Shown one piece after another: positions 15,669-24,874 of a DNA stretch of 56,085 nucleotides (its first letter is position 1; every line of letters begins with the position of its first letter). A program made the position numbers and the translations under genes. Below the pieces are notes generated by a model. It was not told the origin of the DNA, made no database searches, and worked only from the letters and a program-made list of their open reading frames with translations. The DNA lies in the NCBI GenBank assembly GCA_015065975.1, contig SVPG01000013.1, positions 1-56,085 of the forward strand, given 5' to 3'. This DNA comes from Oscillospiraceae bacterium. GTDB lineage: Bacteria > Bacillota > Clostridia > Oscillospirales > Acutalibacteraceae.

Positions 15669-16958
15669 TTGGATAAATATGTTATTAACGGCGGTCATCG
15701 CCTTGAAGGACGAATTCATATCGGCGGCGCAAAGAATGCCGCTGTCGCAATAATCCCTGCAACAATTCTCGCAGGCGACGTTTGCCGACTTGAAAACCTG
15801 CCCAACATCAGTGACGTCAACGTCATTTCAAAGATACTTCAGGAGCTTGGCGCAAAGGTCACCAGAATCAACAAATCGACTCTGGAGATCGACCCGCGTC
15901 ATATCAACACCTACGAAGCACAGCATGATCTCGTAAAGAATATGCGTGCATCATATTATCTTCTCGGCGCTCTTCTCGGCCGTTTCGGCAAGGCAAGAGT
16001 TCCGATGCCCGGCGGATGCTATTTCGGCGTTCGTCCGATCGACCTTCACCTCAAGGGCTTTGAGGCTCTCGGCGCAAAGGCCAAGGTCGCAAGCGGCGGT
16101 ATGGTTCAGCTTGATTCCGAAAAGCTCATCGGCAGCCACATTTATCTCGACGTTGTTTCCGTCGGTGCCACCATCAACATAATTCTCGCAGCGGTAAAGG
16201 CTCGCGGTCTTACTGTTCTCGAGAACGCTGCAAGGGAGCCGCACATTGTCGACCTTGCAAACTTCCTCAACTCCATGGGTGCCGATATTCGCGGTGCAGG
16301 TACAGACGTTATCAAGATCCGCGGCGTCGAATCGCTCGGCGGCGCGACCTATTCCATCATTCCCGACCAGATCGAGGCGGGAACATACATGGCTGCAGCT
16401 GCAGCAACAGGCGGCGATGTTCTTATCGAGAACGTCACACCGAAGCACCTCGAGTCGATCACAACAAAGCTGGTCGAGCTCGGTGCAAAGGTTGAGGAAT
16501 TCGACGACGCAGTCCGAGTTTCCAGAACTCAGCCCCTTCTCAAATGCAACGTAAAGACCATGCCCCATCCCGGATTCCCCACCGACATGCAGCCTCAGCT
16601 CGCTGTTCTTCTCGCTGTCGGAAACGGTACAAGCATCGTCACGGAAGGTGTCTGGGACAACCGTTTCCAGTATGTTGACGAGCTTCGCAAGATGGGCGCA
16701 AACGCATCGGTCAACGGCAAGATCGCAATCTTCGAGGGCGTCAAGAAGCTGACCGGCGCTCCCGTCAGAGCGACCGACCTGAGAGCAGGTGCCGCAATGA
16801 TTATCGCCGCTCTTATCGCGGAGGGCACAACCGAGATCGAACAGATATACCACATCGAGCGCGGATACGAGGATATCGTTGAGAAGCTTCGTGCGGTCGG
16901 TGCAGATATCAAAAAGATTGAGGATTACAGCGCAGATACAGACTCCATGTCCTCCTGA
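15669..16958 (+). CDS. murA: UDP-N-acetylglucosamine 1-carboxyvinyltransferase
   Basis: First committed step of peptidoglycan synthesis: transfers enolpyruvate from PEP to UDP-GlcNAc in the cytoplasm; target of fosfomycin. The 429-residue protein starts GGHRLEGRIHIGGAKNAA and carries the active-site loop PGGCYFGVRPID with the catalytic cysteine at residue 117, so it should be fosfomycin sensitive. The late motifs LRAGAAMIIAAL and GYEDIVEKL are intact. It starts with TTG (15669) after GAGGGGAG (15652-15659). Many Clostridia have two MurA paralogues; which one this is cannot be told here. Confidence 0.97.
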   Translation: MDKYVINGGHRLEGRIHIGGAKNAAVAIIPATILAGDVCRLENLPNISDVNVISKILQELGAKVTRINKSTLEIDPRHINTYEAQHDLVKNMRASYYLLGALLGRFGKARVPMPGGCYFGVRPIDLHLKGFEALGAKAKVASGGMVQLDSEKLIGSHIYLDVVSVGATINIILAAVKARGLTVLENAAREPHIVDLANFLNSMGADIRGAGTDVIKIRGVESLGGATYSIIPDQIEAGTYMAAAAATGGDVLIENVTPKHLESITTKLVELGAKVEEFDDAVRVSRTQPLLKCNVKTMPHPGFPTDMQPQLAVLLAVGNGTSIVTEGVWDNRFQYVDELRKMGANASVNGKIAIFEGVKKLTGAPVRATDLRAGAAMIIAALIAEGTTEIEQIYHIERGYEDIVEKLRAVGADIKKIEDYSADTDSMSS

Positions 16959-16974
16959 TCAAACAGCATTTTCA

Positions 16975-17008
16975 CAGCGCACAGACATTATGCCTGTGCG
17001 CTGATTTT
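16975..17008 (+). terminator. intrinsic terminator after murA
   Basis: Perfect 10-bp stem CAGCGCACAG (16975-16984) with 16994-17003, then ATTTTTA. Confidence 0.85.
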
Positions 17009-17036
17009 TACGATTTCGAAAGGAATGGTCCTACAA

Positions 17037-17822
17037 ATGGCTCGGGTTTGTCCGCTCTTCAGCGGCAGCAAAGGCAACTGCATCGTTGTCGGAGACGGCA
17101 GCGGTTACATACTGATCGATTCCGGCATGAGCGCAAAACGCACGCTTGACGCACTTGCCGAACGCGATATTGACATTTCACGCGTTGCGGCTGTTTTTGT
17201 TACGCATGACCACAGCGACCATATCGGCGGAATCAGAGTTCTCGCCGCAAAACGCTCTATCCCCGTCTATGCGACGTGCGCCACACTCGATGGAATGGAA
17301 CGTGCAGGGCAGCTCACAGGCGTAAACACACGTGTTATGCCCGCAGGCGGCGCTGATGTTGCAGGACTCTTTGTCCGCAGCTTCCCAACCATGCACGACA
17401 CCGTCGGCAGCTGCGGCTACACAGTTGAGACGTCCGACGGCAGAAAAGTCGCCGTCGCAACCGACCTCGGAGTTGTAACCGACGAAGTACGCACAGCAAT
17501 CACCGGAAGCGATTATATCGTAATCGAGTCCAATCACGATGTCGATATGCTCAGATTCGGTCCCTACTCCTACGCTCTCAAGCAGCGAATCATGTCCCCA
17601 CGCGGACATCTTTCAAACGACGACTGTGCAAGGGAATTGCCGCGCCTTGCAAAAACGGGCACCACACGGTTTGTTCTCGGACATCTCAGCCAGGAGAACA
17701 ACACGGCAAAAGCCGCCCTTGAAACAGCCCGCAAGACCCTCTTTGACAACGGACTGCGCGAGGGAATTGATTTTACAATATGTGCCGCCCCTCAATTCGG
17801 CGGTCAGCTTACGGTGTTTTGA
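17037..17822 (+). CDS. MBL-fold hydrolase of the WalJ/YycJ type
   Basis: Metallo-beta-lactamase-fold protein of 261 residues. The start ARVCPLFSGSKGNC is the hallmark of YycJ/WalJ. The metal-binding motif THDHSDH lies at about 57-63, and later ligands are in the HDTVGS, ATDLG and ESNHD segments. Family members have 5'-3' exonuclease activity and affect cell division and wall control. Here it follows murA and is directly joined to rlmH (stop and next start 2 bases apart), an arrangement also known from walJ-rlmH regions of other Firmicutes. Start 17037 is preferred to an in-frame ATG at 17025, which would sit on top of the AAAGGA site. Confidence 0.9.
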   Translation: MARVCPLFSGSKGNCIVVGDGSGYILIDSGMSAKRTLDALAERDIDISRVAAVFVTHDHSDHIGGIRVLAAKRSIPVYATCATLDGMERAGQLTGVNTRVMPAGGADVAGLFVRSFPTMHDTVGSCGYTVETSDGRKVAVATDLGVVTDEVRTAITGSDYIVIESNHDVDMLRFGPYSYALKQRIMSPRGHLSNDDCARELPRLAKTGTTRFVLGHLSQENNTAKAALETARKTLFDNGLREGIDFTICAAPQFGGQLTVF

Positions 17823-17824
17823 TT

Positions 17825-18301
17825 ATGATGACTGTAAATATTATCTGTGTCGGAAAACTCAAGGAAGCCTATTGGCGCGACGCCTGCGCCGAATATTCCA
17901 AGCGTCTCGGCGCATTCTGCAAATTTTCCATAATCGAGCTTGACGAATCCCGTCTTCCCTCTTCCCCCTCCGACCTTCAGATTCAGAAGGCTCTCGACGA
18001 AGAGGGTACAAAAATCCTTGCAAAATGCTCAGGCAGGATAATCGCTCTCTGCATCGAAGGCAAGGAGCTTTCCTCCGAAAAGCTCTCGGATAAAATCTCG
18101 TCTTTTGCAAACGGCGGCGCAAGTCAGATAAATTTCATCATCGGCAGCTCGTTCGGTCTTTCCGAAAAGGTCAAGGCCGCTGCCGATTTAAGGCTTTCAA
18201 TGTCCCCCATGACATTCCCTCATCAGCTCGCCCGTGTTATGCTGTGCGAGCAGATATACAGAGCCTTTTCAATCACCGCAGGAACAAGATATCACAAATA
18301 A
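17825..18301 (+). CDS. rlmH: 23S rRNA (pseudouridine1915-N3)-methyltransferase
   Basis: RlmH methylates pseudouridine 1915 in helix 69 of 23S rRNA on assembled 70S ribosomes. The product (158 residues) shows VNIICVGKLKEAYW at the start, the knotted SAM-binding region INFIIGSSFGLSEKV and the C-terminal SMSPMTFPHQLARVMLCEQI motif, which are diagnostic. Length is standard. It starts at ATG 17825 (or 17828), 2 bases after the WalJ-type gene, with only a weak ribosome site, so translation is probably coupled. Confidence 0.97.
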   Translation: MMTVNIICVGKLKEAYWRDACAEYSKRLGAFCKFSIIELDESRLPSSPSDLQIQKALDEEGTKILAKCSGRIIALCIEGKELSSEKLSDKISSFANGGASQINFIIGSSFGLSEKVKAAADLRLSMSPMTFPHQLARVMLCEQIYRAFSITAGTRYHK

Positions 18302-18341
18302 AAAACGCTCACAACTCTTATACGGAGTGTGAGCGTTTTTT
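18301..18341. terminator. bidirectional terminator
   Basis: Stem 18301-18313 with 18328-18340 (AAAAACGCTCACA), followed by T-runs on both strands; shared by rlmH and the convergent small membrane gene. Confidence 0.85.
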
Positions 18342-18351
18342 CTATTCATCA

Positions 18352-18720
18352 TTATGCAGCCATATTGGAGTGGTTTTCATAATAAATGGAAACCCTCGCC
18401 ATACGCTCCTCACGGCACATTGCGGGTCTTCTCTCAGCTCTTGCCGCTCTCACAGCCTTTTTGCGGCGAAGTTCACGCTCGGTCTGCTGAAGCACAAGCT
18501 CTGTTCTGTAGAGCATAAGCATTGTTGCACAGCATGCCACATCGGCCGCAGTCCAGATGAACGCCCATACGCCGGTAAAGTCGTTTACTGCGAACAGGGA
18601 AATGAAACCTGCCGCCAGAGTGAGAAGGAACAGTCTCGATGCGACCTTTCCTTCCGGGCGATATCTGAGCTTCATCACAACAGCGAAAGCACAAACCATT
18701 ACGCAAAGTATTATATTCAT
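18352..18720 (-). CDS. small membrane protein of unknown function
   Basis: 122 residues: three hydrophobic helices (about 1-17, 29-47, 49-68) followed by a strongly basic, possibly coiled tail (TERELRRKKAVRAARAERR) facing the cytoplasm. No family recognised. The ATG at 18720 is chosen because GGAGG lies 5 bases upstream of it; longer in-frame starts have no ribosome site. It has its own promoter and does not look co-regulated with its neighbours. Confidence 0.75.
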   Translation of the reverse strand: MNIILCVMVCAFAVVMKLRYRPEGKVASRLFLLTLAAGFISLFAVNDFTGVWAFIWTAADVACCATMLMLYRTELVLQQTERELRRKKAVRAARAERRPAMCREERMARVSIYYENHSNMAA

Positions 18721-18817
18721 AAAATCCTCCATTCCGTAAACATCATTCAAACGCACAGGTCATCATAATGCTACAAGTGATTTGTAAAAATACTCATTTG
18801 TTCGTTTTCACACCTTT

Positions 18818-18845
18818 ATTATACAGCATTTTTCGGGAATTTCAA
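18818..18845 (-). promoter_or_regulatory. promoter of the small membrane gene
   Basis: Minus strand: TTGAAA (18840-18845), 16-bp spacer, TATAAT (18818-18823). The rest of the gap 18846-19005 shows nothing else I can name. Confidence 0.6.
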
Positions 18846-19005
18846 GTGTTATTTTTCGCAAATTCCGATTATTGGGTACAACTTTCGACACAAATTGCCA
18901 TTTTTATGTACCATTATTGGTACTGTTCTGAACGAGCGTTCTTATTTTGTTCTTTTTTCTGTTTTATAGCGTTCTGTGCGACATTGCGCTTTCAAATCGT
19001 CGGAA

Positions 19006-19044
19006 AACAAAAAACTGCCGCGAAAAGCCTCTCGCAGCAGTTTT
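19006..19044 (-). terminator. terminator of the YfhO gene
   Basis: Stem 19011-19023 with 19032-19044 (one G-U pair), T-tract on the minus strand. Confidence 0.8.
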
Positions 19045-19049
19045 TATCA

Positions 19050-22000
19050 TTATTCGGTTGTTTCTTCGCTGTCGTCGAACAGGTCGTCGATGTCTATTTC
19101 CTCGAAATCATCCTTGTCGAAGAAGTCCGCGGGCAGATCGCTCTGATCCACCACTGCCGACGTGTTCTTTTTCTTCTTTGAAAAGAGTCGGACAAACGGA
19201 GATGCTATCGCCTTCGCCCAGTCGGGACGGATAAGCAGGACCAGCGCAATAATCGAGATTACCGAAACGACAACACCGGGAATAAATCCGTTGGGAATAT
19301 ATCTGAGCTCAACGGTGTGCTCACCAGCTCCGATTTCGAAGCAGAGAAGAGCATCGCCCAGCGAGTATGTCTTGACCTCTTTGCCGTCAACAAGCACGCT
19401 CCAGCCGGAATCGTACGGAATGGATGTGAACATGACGCCGTCCTGACCCACCGTGACACTTCCCTTTATCGTGTCCTCACTATATTCATCAAAGGTCATC
19501 GCGCCGCTCTTGAGATGATTTATTGCGGTTGTGAAATTTGCTTCGTCAAGAGTTGCAAGATAGATATAACCGCCGCAGCTTCCATCGGCACCGACGCTGA
19601 CATCGATATTGACGCCCGCTCCGATTCTTCCGCAGGAAACGATGTACGGCTCGTTTGCAGACGGCGATGCTACCCATTCACCGTCAACCATAATGCTCAC
19701 CGTCTCGGCCGCTCTGCAGTCGATATAAGCGTACACGCTGCCCTCCTCAACCGTTGTATAGGTTGCGGTAAAGGCTGTGCCGTAGCCGTTGTAGCTGAAA
19801 TAGTTGCCGTAGACCGACGCATAGTCACTTCCGACAGATACGAACAGGTCGGAGTTCATTTTGTATACTCCGTCTACGCCCGCCATCAGTCTGTAAAGCT
19901 CGTTCTGCACCTCGAACGGATTGGGATATCCGCCGTACTGCTCGAGGTCGAGATTCTTTATAGTGCTGTTCACGGCAAAAAGCTTCGGCAGAGCGTTGCT
20001 GTTCTGATATACATATCTTGTTGTGCCTTCGCTGTCATAGACCGTGTTGATATAATTGAGCGATGCTGCCGAGCCGTTATCGGCATCCTTGTCCATCGTC
20101 TCGGTCACGAGATATTTTATTCCCAGAAGTGAATCGACGGCGGGAACGTAGTTTCTGAAAAGATGGCTGTTGACGCCGTTGACCGCAAATCCGAGCTTGC
20201 CCATAAAGGTCGTTGTTGCCTTGGGATTGCTCGACGCAAAAACTGTTATACCCGAATAGTTGAAAAGGGACGGGTCGTTGCAGGTTCCCGATCCTCTCTT
20301 GAGCTCCATGCGGTACTCGGGCTCATCATATCCCTCGACCACATCAACAGCGGCGGAATTGACCGCATAATCGCGTGTATAATTGTCGCGCAGTGTGAAA
20401 TACTCGGCATTTGCCTTGCCCACACCGCCCTCATTGTCGTCAAGCATTCTGATGTTTACCGACGCGTTTGCCGTAACTTCGGTGAAAACAAAGAGCAGAA
20501 GGAGGGTGTAGCAAAGCGTCTTTTTGAACTTTTTGGTCGAGCACAGCAGAGCAATAACGGCATATATCGAAAGGAAAACAAGGCTGACATAGACCGTTCT
20601 GAAATCAATAGCGCTGTCGCCGTAACGTTCTTCATAGAAAATGACGGCTGCGAGGATACCCCACGATACGGCAACGCCTCTGACCGACACGCTTTCAAGC
20701 TTGTCGAGCACCTGCATCGCTATATAAACAAGAACAAAGCTGAGAACGAACGACTGGCGGTAGGGCAGGTCGTTGGGGAAATGGAATCCGTGCCACGCAA
20801 AATTGAGCCAGTTGACGCTCATCGAAAGGATAACAAATCCGGTGAGAGCACCCCACGTGATACGCTTTCTTGCGGGAATCTTTTTGCAGCAGAGGAAAAG
20901 CGCAAGCAGGAAAACAGCGAGAACCGAACAGTAGACGTTCGGCAGGCTCATTCCTCTTATCGAAGGAGTGGGCGCAAACATAAGTCTCTGGAAGAGCTCA
21001 AACAGGTCAAAATTGCTTTCGAGATCACGTGCGAACGAATCCTCCGCGCCGCTCGTCTGACCGAGATATATCGCCGTCGGCAGAAGCAGCGCCATCGAGA
21101 TTCCGCCGCCTATGAGCGAACCGTAACAGAAACGCCAGAACTTTGTGACCTGCATCGAGAGGGTGTATCCCTTCGATTCGCAGATAACGTGAGCGATATA
21201 ATAAAGAACAAGGAATATGCATATCATATATGCAATATAATAGTTCGTGATTATCGCCATTGCGAGAGTTATGCAGTAAAGTGCGGGTTTTCCGTCTCTG
21301 AGCAGACGGTCGAGACCGAGCACGATAAGCGGCAGAAGAATAATCGGGTCGAGCCACATGATATTCCAAGAATGAACGATAAGGAAGGATATCATGGAGT
21401 ACATAACGCCGCCGCAGACAACGGAGAAATCGTTGCGCCTCAGCAGACCCTTGACCATTACCGCAAAGGTTACGCCCGCGGCAGTAACCTTGAGTATGGT
21501 GACAAGCGCGATCGCCTCGGTCAGAAGCTCTCTCGGGAAGATGAGCATCAGTATATTGAACGGACTTGAAAGATAATAAGCAAACAGCGGCAGATAACAG
21601 GAGCCGAGTCCCGCGCTTTCGTTATAGAAAAGGCTCTTGCCCTCGACTATCTTGTCGCGCATCATCGAGAAGAAGCAGGCGTACTGATGATGCATATCGA
21701 CTATCATAACGCTGTTCTCACCCAGCGGATACACACCGAGGGTTACATAGGTCAGCACTATTCCGATAAAGGCAAGCACACCCGCCATCATGACGTATGC
21801 AGGACTGCCCGAATCGTCAAACGAGCTTTCGTCGAAAGCGATCCTTGCCGCGCAGAAGGCTATCGTAGCGTTCGCGACGGAAAGTATCAGCGCAAACCAC
21901 GTCTGTGCCTCGAACTGCTTTGCAAGAAAATATGTCAGCAGCAATATGAGAGATGCCGCAACACAGCTTACGATATTGAACATCGCCGCAAGCCTGTTTT

Positions 22001-22073
22001 CAGACGGCATGGTGGTCAGTCTTCCCTGTCTGACCGTTTTGCGGTAATCCGTCTCGGGAGCTTTATTACCCAT
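19050..22073 (-). CDS. YfhO-family membrane protein (GT-C-like)
   Basis: 1,007 residues. The N-terminal about 550 residues hold roughly 12-14 transmembrane helices with the long first outside loop (ENSVMIVDMHHQYACFFSMM) typical of YfhO; these are predicted GT-C transferases that in Bacillus and Listeria help decorate (lipo)teichoic acids with sugars. A large outside beta-rich domain follows (about 560-900, including FTSIPYDSGWSVLVDGK, the standard YfhO ending), then one more helix and a strongly acidic cytoplasmic tail (DDFEEIDIDDLFDDSEE). Length is within the family range. It is monocistronic. Two TATAAT-like words lie upstream at about 22122-22135, without a clear -35. Confidence 0.93.
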   Translation of the reverse strand: MGNKAPETDYRKTVRQGRLTTMPSENRLAAMFNIVSCVAASLILLLTYFLAKQFEAQTWFALILSVANATIAFCAARIAFDESSFDDSGSPAYVMMAGVLAFIGIVLTYVTLGVYPLGENSVMIVDMHHQYACFFSMMRDKIVEGKSLFYNESAGLGSCYLPLFAYYLSSPFNILMLIFPRELLTEAIALVTILKVTAAGVTFAVMVKGLLRRNDFSVVCGGVMYSMISFLIVHSWNIMWLDPIILLPLIVLGLDRLLRDGKPALYCITLAMAIITNYYIAYMICIFLVLYYIAHVICESKGYTLSMQVTKFWRFCYGSLIGGGISMALLLPTAIYLGQTSGAEDSFARDLESNFDLFELFQRLMFAPTPSIRGMSLPNVYCSVLAVFLLALFLCCKKIPARKRITWGALTGFVILSMSVNWLNFAWHGFHFPNDLPYRQSFVLSFVLVYIAMQVLDKLESVSVRGVAVSWGILAAVIFYEERYGDSAIDFRTVYVSLVFLSIYAVIALLCSTKKFKKTLCYTLLLLFVFTEVTANASVNIRMLDDNEGGVGKANAEYFTLRDNYTRDYAVNSAAVDVVEGYDEPEYRMELKRGSGTCNDPSLFNYSGITVFASSNPKATTTFMGKLGFAVNGVNSHLFRNYVPAVDSLLGIKYLVTETMDKDADNGSAASLNYINTVYDSEGTTRYVYQNSNALPKLFAVNSTIKNLDLEQYGGYPNPFEVQNELYRLMAGVDGVYKMNSDLFVSVGSDYASVYGNYFSYNGYGTAFTATYTTVEEGSVYAYIDCRAAETVSIMVDGEWVASPSANEPYIVSCGRIGAGVNIDVSVGADGSCGGYIYLATLDEANFTTAINHLKSGAMTFDEYSEDTIKGSVTVGQDGVMFTSIPYDSGWSVLVDGKEVKTYSLGDALLCFEIGAGEHTVELRYIPNGFIPGVVVSVISIIALVLLIRPDWAKAIASPFVRLFSKKKKNTSAVVDQSDLPADFFDKDDFEEIDIDDLFDDSEETTE

Positions 22074-22216
22074 TGAATCATCATTCCTTTCCGATGAATG
22101 AGCTGTTATCTGTTTATTATAACATATTATAATCTAAAATAATACCCTATTTTTTAATTGCTTCGCCGCTGCCCGAATTAGCCGTCGGGTAAAATAAAAA
22201 AATGCAGGATTTTCTA

Positions 22217-22245
22217 TTGATTATTGCAAAACTGCGTGATATTAT
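22217..22245 (+). promoter_or_regulatory. promoter of ddh
   Basis: -35 TTGATT (22217-22222), 17-bp spacer, -10 TATTAT (22240-22245). The divergent gap 22074-22216 shows AT-rich promoter-like words for YfhO and a weak hairpin (CCCGA/TCGGG near 22176) only. Confidence 0.55.
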
Positions 22246-22279
22246 ATTAAATCATAGTTTTATAAAAGAGGTGTTATTT

Positions 22280-23266
22280 ATGTCCATAAGAATAGGAATA
22301 ATGGGTTACGGCAATATCGGCCGTGCCGTTGAGTGCGCCGCAAAACAGAGCGACGATCTCGAGGTAGTTGCCGTATTCACACGCCGCGATCCTTCAACCG
22401 TGAGCATACTCACTCCGGGTGCAAAGGTGTACAAGGCTGACGATGCCGAGAAAATGGCCGACCTTATCGATGTCATGATAATGTGCGGCGGCAGCGCCAC
22501 CGATCTGCCCGTTCAGACTCCCGCGCTTGCAAAAACCTTCTGTATTGTGGACAGTTTTGATACTCACGCAAGAATCCCCGAGCATTTTGCAAATGTTGAC
22601 AGCGCCGCAAAGGCTGCGGGAACACTTGCCGCAATCTCTGTCGGCTGGGACCCCGGTCTTTTCTCCATCGAGAGAATGTATTCGAGTGCTATTCTCCCTC
22701 TCGGCAAGGATTACACCTTCTGGGGCAGAGGTGTCAGCCAGGGTCATTCGGACGCCATCAGACGCGTTGAGGGCGTTCTTGATGCACGTCAGTACACCGT
22801 TCCCGTACCCGAGGCCGTCGACGCGGTCAGAAGCGGTTCAAACCCCGATCTCACCACGAGACAGAAGCACACAAGAGAGTGCTTCGTTGTTGCAAAAGAC
22901 GGCGCAGACAAGGCACGCATCGAGAAAGAGATCAAGGAAATGCCCAACTACTTTGCCGATTATGATACCACTGTCACCTTCATCACAATGGAGGAGCTCA
23001 AGCGCGATCACAACGGTATTCCCCACGGCGGCAGAGTTATCCGCACAGGCGCAACAGGCTGGGACAACGAAAACAAGGCTATCATTGAATACAGCCTCAA
23101 GCTCGATTCCAACCCCGAATTCACCTCGAGCGTACTGGTTGCATATGCAAGAGCTGTCTACCGCCTCAACAAGGAAGGCAAGACCGGCTGTGTAACCGTA
23201 CTCGACGTCCCCCCCGCATATCTCAGCCCGAAATCGGGCGAAGAGCTCAGAAAGACTCTTCTGTAA
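22280..23266 (+). CDS. ddh: meso-diaminopimelate D-dehydrogenase
   Basis: Reversibly converts tetrahydrodipicolinate, ammonia and NADPH to meso-diaminopimelate, the one-step lysine/peptidoglycan precursor route. 328 residues, the family length. The N-terminus is the NADPH Rossmann loop RIGIMGYGNIGRAVE; MCGGSATDLP, SFDTHARIPEHF, SVGWDPGLFSIER and FWGRGVSQGHSDAIRRVEGV are characteristic Ddh motifs. It starts at ATG 22280 after AAGAGGTG; upstream in-frame starts lack a ribosome site. It implies DAP-type peptidoglycan. Monocistronic, with its own promoter. Confidence 0.97.
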   Translation: MSIRIGIMGYGNIGRAVECAAKQSDDLEVVAVFTRRDPSTVSILTPGAKVYKADDAEKMADLIDVMIMCGGSATDLPVQTPALAKTFCIVDSFDTHARIPEHFANVDSAAKAAGTLAAISVGWDPGLFSIERMYSSAILPLGKDYTFWGRGVSQGHSDAIRRVEGVLDARQYTVPVPEAVDAVRSGSNPDLTTRQKHTRECFVVAKDGADKARIEKEIKEMPNYFADYDTTVTFITMEELKRDHNGIPHGGRVIRTGATGWDNENKAIIEYSLKLDSNPEFTSSVLVAYARAVYRLNKEGKTGCVTVLDVPPAYLSPKSGEELRKTLL

Positions 23267-23280
23267 AACAAAAACATTCA

Positions 23281-23316
23281 AGAGCGGCCGCAGTTATCAC
23301 TTTCTGCGGTCGCTCT
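23281..23316 (+). terminator. hairpin after ddh
   Basis: 13-bp stem with one mismatch (23281-23293 with 23304-23316). The T-rich stretch follows after a short gap, and the next promoter begins inside it. Confidence 0.6.
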
Positions 23317-23317
23317 A

Positions 23318-23346
23318 TTGATTATTTCTTCTTTTTATTGTATAAT
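23318..23346 (+). promoter_or_regulatory. promoter of the MBL-fold lipoprotein
   Basis: -35 TTGATT (23318-23323), 17-bp spacer, -10 TATAAT (23341-23346); same -35 as the ddh promoter. Confidence 0.65.
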
Positions 23347-23377
23347 TATTTTATCACACAAAGAAAAGAGGTATATT

Positions 23378-24112
23378 ATGTTCAAAAGGATTCCGGTTAT
23401 GATTCTGACATCGGTTCTGCTCCTGTGTTCTTTCGCGGGCTGTTACACTCCCGAATCGGAAACCCCCGCCGTTTCGGGAACTTCCGGCGAAGAGACCGAG
23501 GTGAAGAAAGAGGGCACCGTTCTTACATTCATAGACCACGCTTCAATAAAAATTCAGGCAAAGGACGGAAGAATAATTCTCATCGACCCGAATGCATATT
23601 CTTCCACAGCATACGACGACGAGGCTGATTTCATTCTGGTAACACACGGTCATGAGGACCATAAGCCGCTGAGCGACGTCAAGCTCAAGGAGGACGGTAT
23701 TCAGATAACATGGAATGAAGCCCTTGTTGACGGCGAATATCAGCGTTTTGAGTATGACGGCATCATAATCGAGGCGGTTGTTGCAGGCGGAAACGATGCC
23801 CACCCGATCGGCAGCGGAGTCGGATATCTCGTAACGGTCGACGGCATATGTGTATACCACGCGGGCGACTCCTCAAACGACGAGGCTCTGCACGTGCTCA
23901 AGGATTACGATATAGACTATGCTTTCTATCCCATCGACGGACAGTTCAATATGGACGCTGTTGAAGCTACCGAGCTCGCCAATATCATCGGGGCAACACA
24001 CAACATTCCCTTCCATATGCTCAACAAAGTCGGTCAGGACAAGAGCGAAAACTTCACTCCCGAAGGCAGACTCGTTCTCAAAGAGGGAGAATCCATCGTA
24101 TTGGAAAAATAA
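23378..24112 (+). CDS. lipid-anchored MBL-fold hydrolase (UlaG-like)
   Basis: 244 residues: signal peptide with a lipobox-like SFAGC (Cys at about 22), a Ser/Thr/Glu linker, then a metallo-beta-lactamase fold of the UlaG/YtkL kind: FIDHASIKIQ...ILIDPNAY, metal motif THGHEDH, YHAGDSS and the final HNIPFHML. UlaG-like enzymes hydrolyse lactones or phosphoesters; a lipid-anchored extracytoplasmic member is less common and its substrate is unknown. It starts at ATG 23378 after AAGAGGT. The reading frame is open further upstream, but the lipoprotein signal fixes the start. Confidence 0.88.
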   Translation: MFKRIPVMILTSVLLLCSFAGCYTPESETPAVSGTSGEETEVKKEGTVLTFIDHASIKIQAKDGRIILIDPNAYSSTAYDDEADFILVTHGHEDHKPLSDVKLKEDGIQITWNEALVDGEYQRFEYDGIIIEAVVAGGNDAHPIGSGVGYLVTVDGICVYHAGDSSNDEALHVLKDYDIDYAFYPIDGQFNMDAVEATELANIIGATHNIPFHMLNKVGQDKSENFTPEGRLVLKEGESIVLEK

Positions 24113-24139
24113 TCGTTAACAGCACAAACTCAAATTACG

Positions 24140-24175
24140 GCTGCCGCAGAAAGTGAAATCTGCGGCAGCACCTTT
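24140..24175 (+). terminator. hairpin after the MBL-fold lipoprotein gene
   Basis: Perfect 11-bp stem GCTGCCGCAGA (24140-24150) with 24159-24169, followed by ACCTTTATCTTT. Confidence 0.6.
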
Positions 24176-24193
24176 ATCTTTCAGGAGCAGATT

Positions 24194-24835
24194 ATGAGCA
24201 GAATACTGAAAATTACCTGTATAATTATAATTTCAATCGTTTTGATCTTTGCCCTGTCTGTCGGCAGTATCATCATCGGATTTGCCGCATGTGACAACAC
24301 CCGACGCGACCCCTTTGAAAGCTCACAGGTTGAAGCGGAGCTCTCGGATAAATACGGCTACAGCTTCAGTGTTTTATCCACCCGGGAGGAGTCGGGCGAT
24401 CTATATCACACCGTATCCTGTGAAGATTATTCATCTGTTATCTTTACCGCTCACGACATGAACGACGGCATCGGAGGCTGGACTCTTTCGGACGATTTTC
24501 CTCAGGTCACACTGCTTTACTGCGCCGAGCTCAACGGTCTTATCGCCAACGGGGAAAAGAACAGCTTTTACTGCATCATTTCGCCGTCAGAGGACAGCAC
24601 TTCTCAGGACACCGCTTCGCAGCTAATGCAAATGACCGATATGTTCTTTTCGATATACAATTGCGATACTTCCCTTGCAGAGCGGTCGGTAAGCTTTTAT
24701 CTCGACAGTGCAGGCAAGGTCACGATTTATGACTCAGACTGCGACTTACCCGATCAGCTTGAATACTCAAACGGGTATAAGCTTTATCGCAATTCATCAG
24801 TGCATGCCTGGCTCGCCCTTGCCGAAAAGCTGTAA
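24194..24835 (+). CDS. exported protein of unknown function, single N-terminal membrane segment
   Basis: 213 residues: one long hydrophobic N-terminal segment (about 5-32, ending GFAACDN, which could also act as a lipobox) then an acidic, Ser/Asp-rich extracytoplasmic domain. No family recognised. AGGAG lies 6 bases before the ATG. It sits between terminators and is probably read from the upstream promoter with some read-through; no separate consensus promoter was seen. Confidence 0.7.
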   Translation: MSRILKITCIIIISIVLIFALSVGSIIIGFAACDNTRRDPFESSQVEAELSDKYGYSFSVLSTREESGDLYHTVSCEDYSSVIFTAHDMNDGIGGWTLSDDFPQVTLLYCAELNGLIANGEKNSFYCIISPSEDSTSQDTASQLMQMTDMFFSIYNCDTSLAERSVSFYLDSAGKVTIYDSDCDLPDQLEYSNGYKLYRNSSVHAWLALAEKL

Positions 24836-24874
24836 TAAAAAAATCTGCCGATTTCTCGGCAGATTTTTTTATTA
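24833..24874. terminator. bidirectional terminator
   Basis: Perfect 18-bp stem (24833-24850 with 24857-24874) that contains the stop codons of both convergent genes. Confidence 0.9.

Noticed and set aside
17025-17036. Upstream start for the WalJ-like protein
   Set aside because: The ATG at 17025 is fused to the AAAGGA ribosome site; the family N-terminus begins at 17037.
20163-21569. A 468-codon plus-strand frame within the YfhO gene
   Set aside because: Antisense to a well-supported membrane protein; basic, Arg/His-rich composition typical of shadow frames.
24140-24169. The hairpins after ddh (23281) and after the MBL lipoprotein (24140) as copies of one dispersed repeat
   Set aside because: They share CCGCAG/CTGCGG words and an AAGTGA-like loop in opposite orientation, but two GC-rich terminator-like stems are not enough to claim a repeat family.
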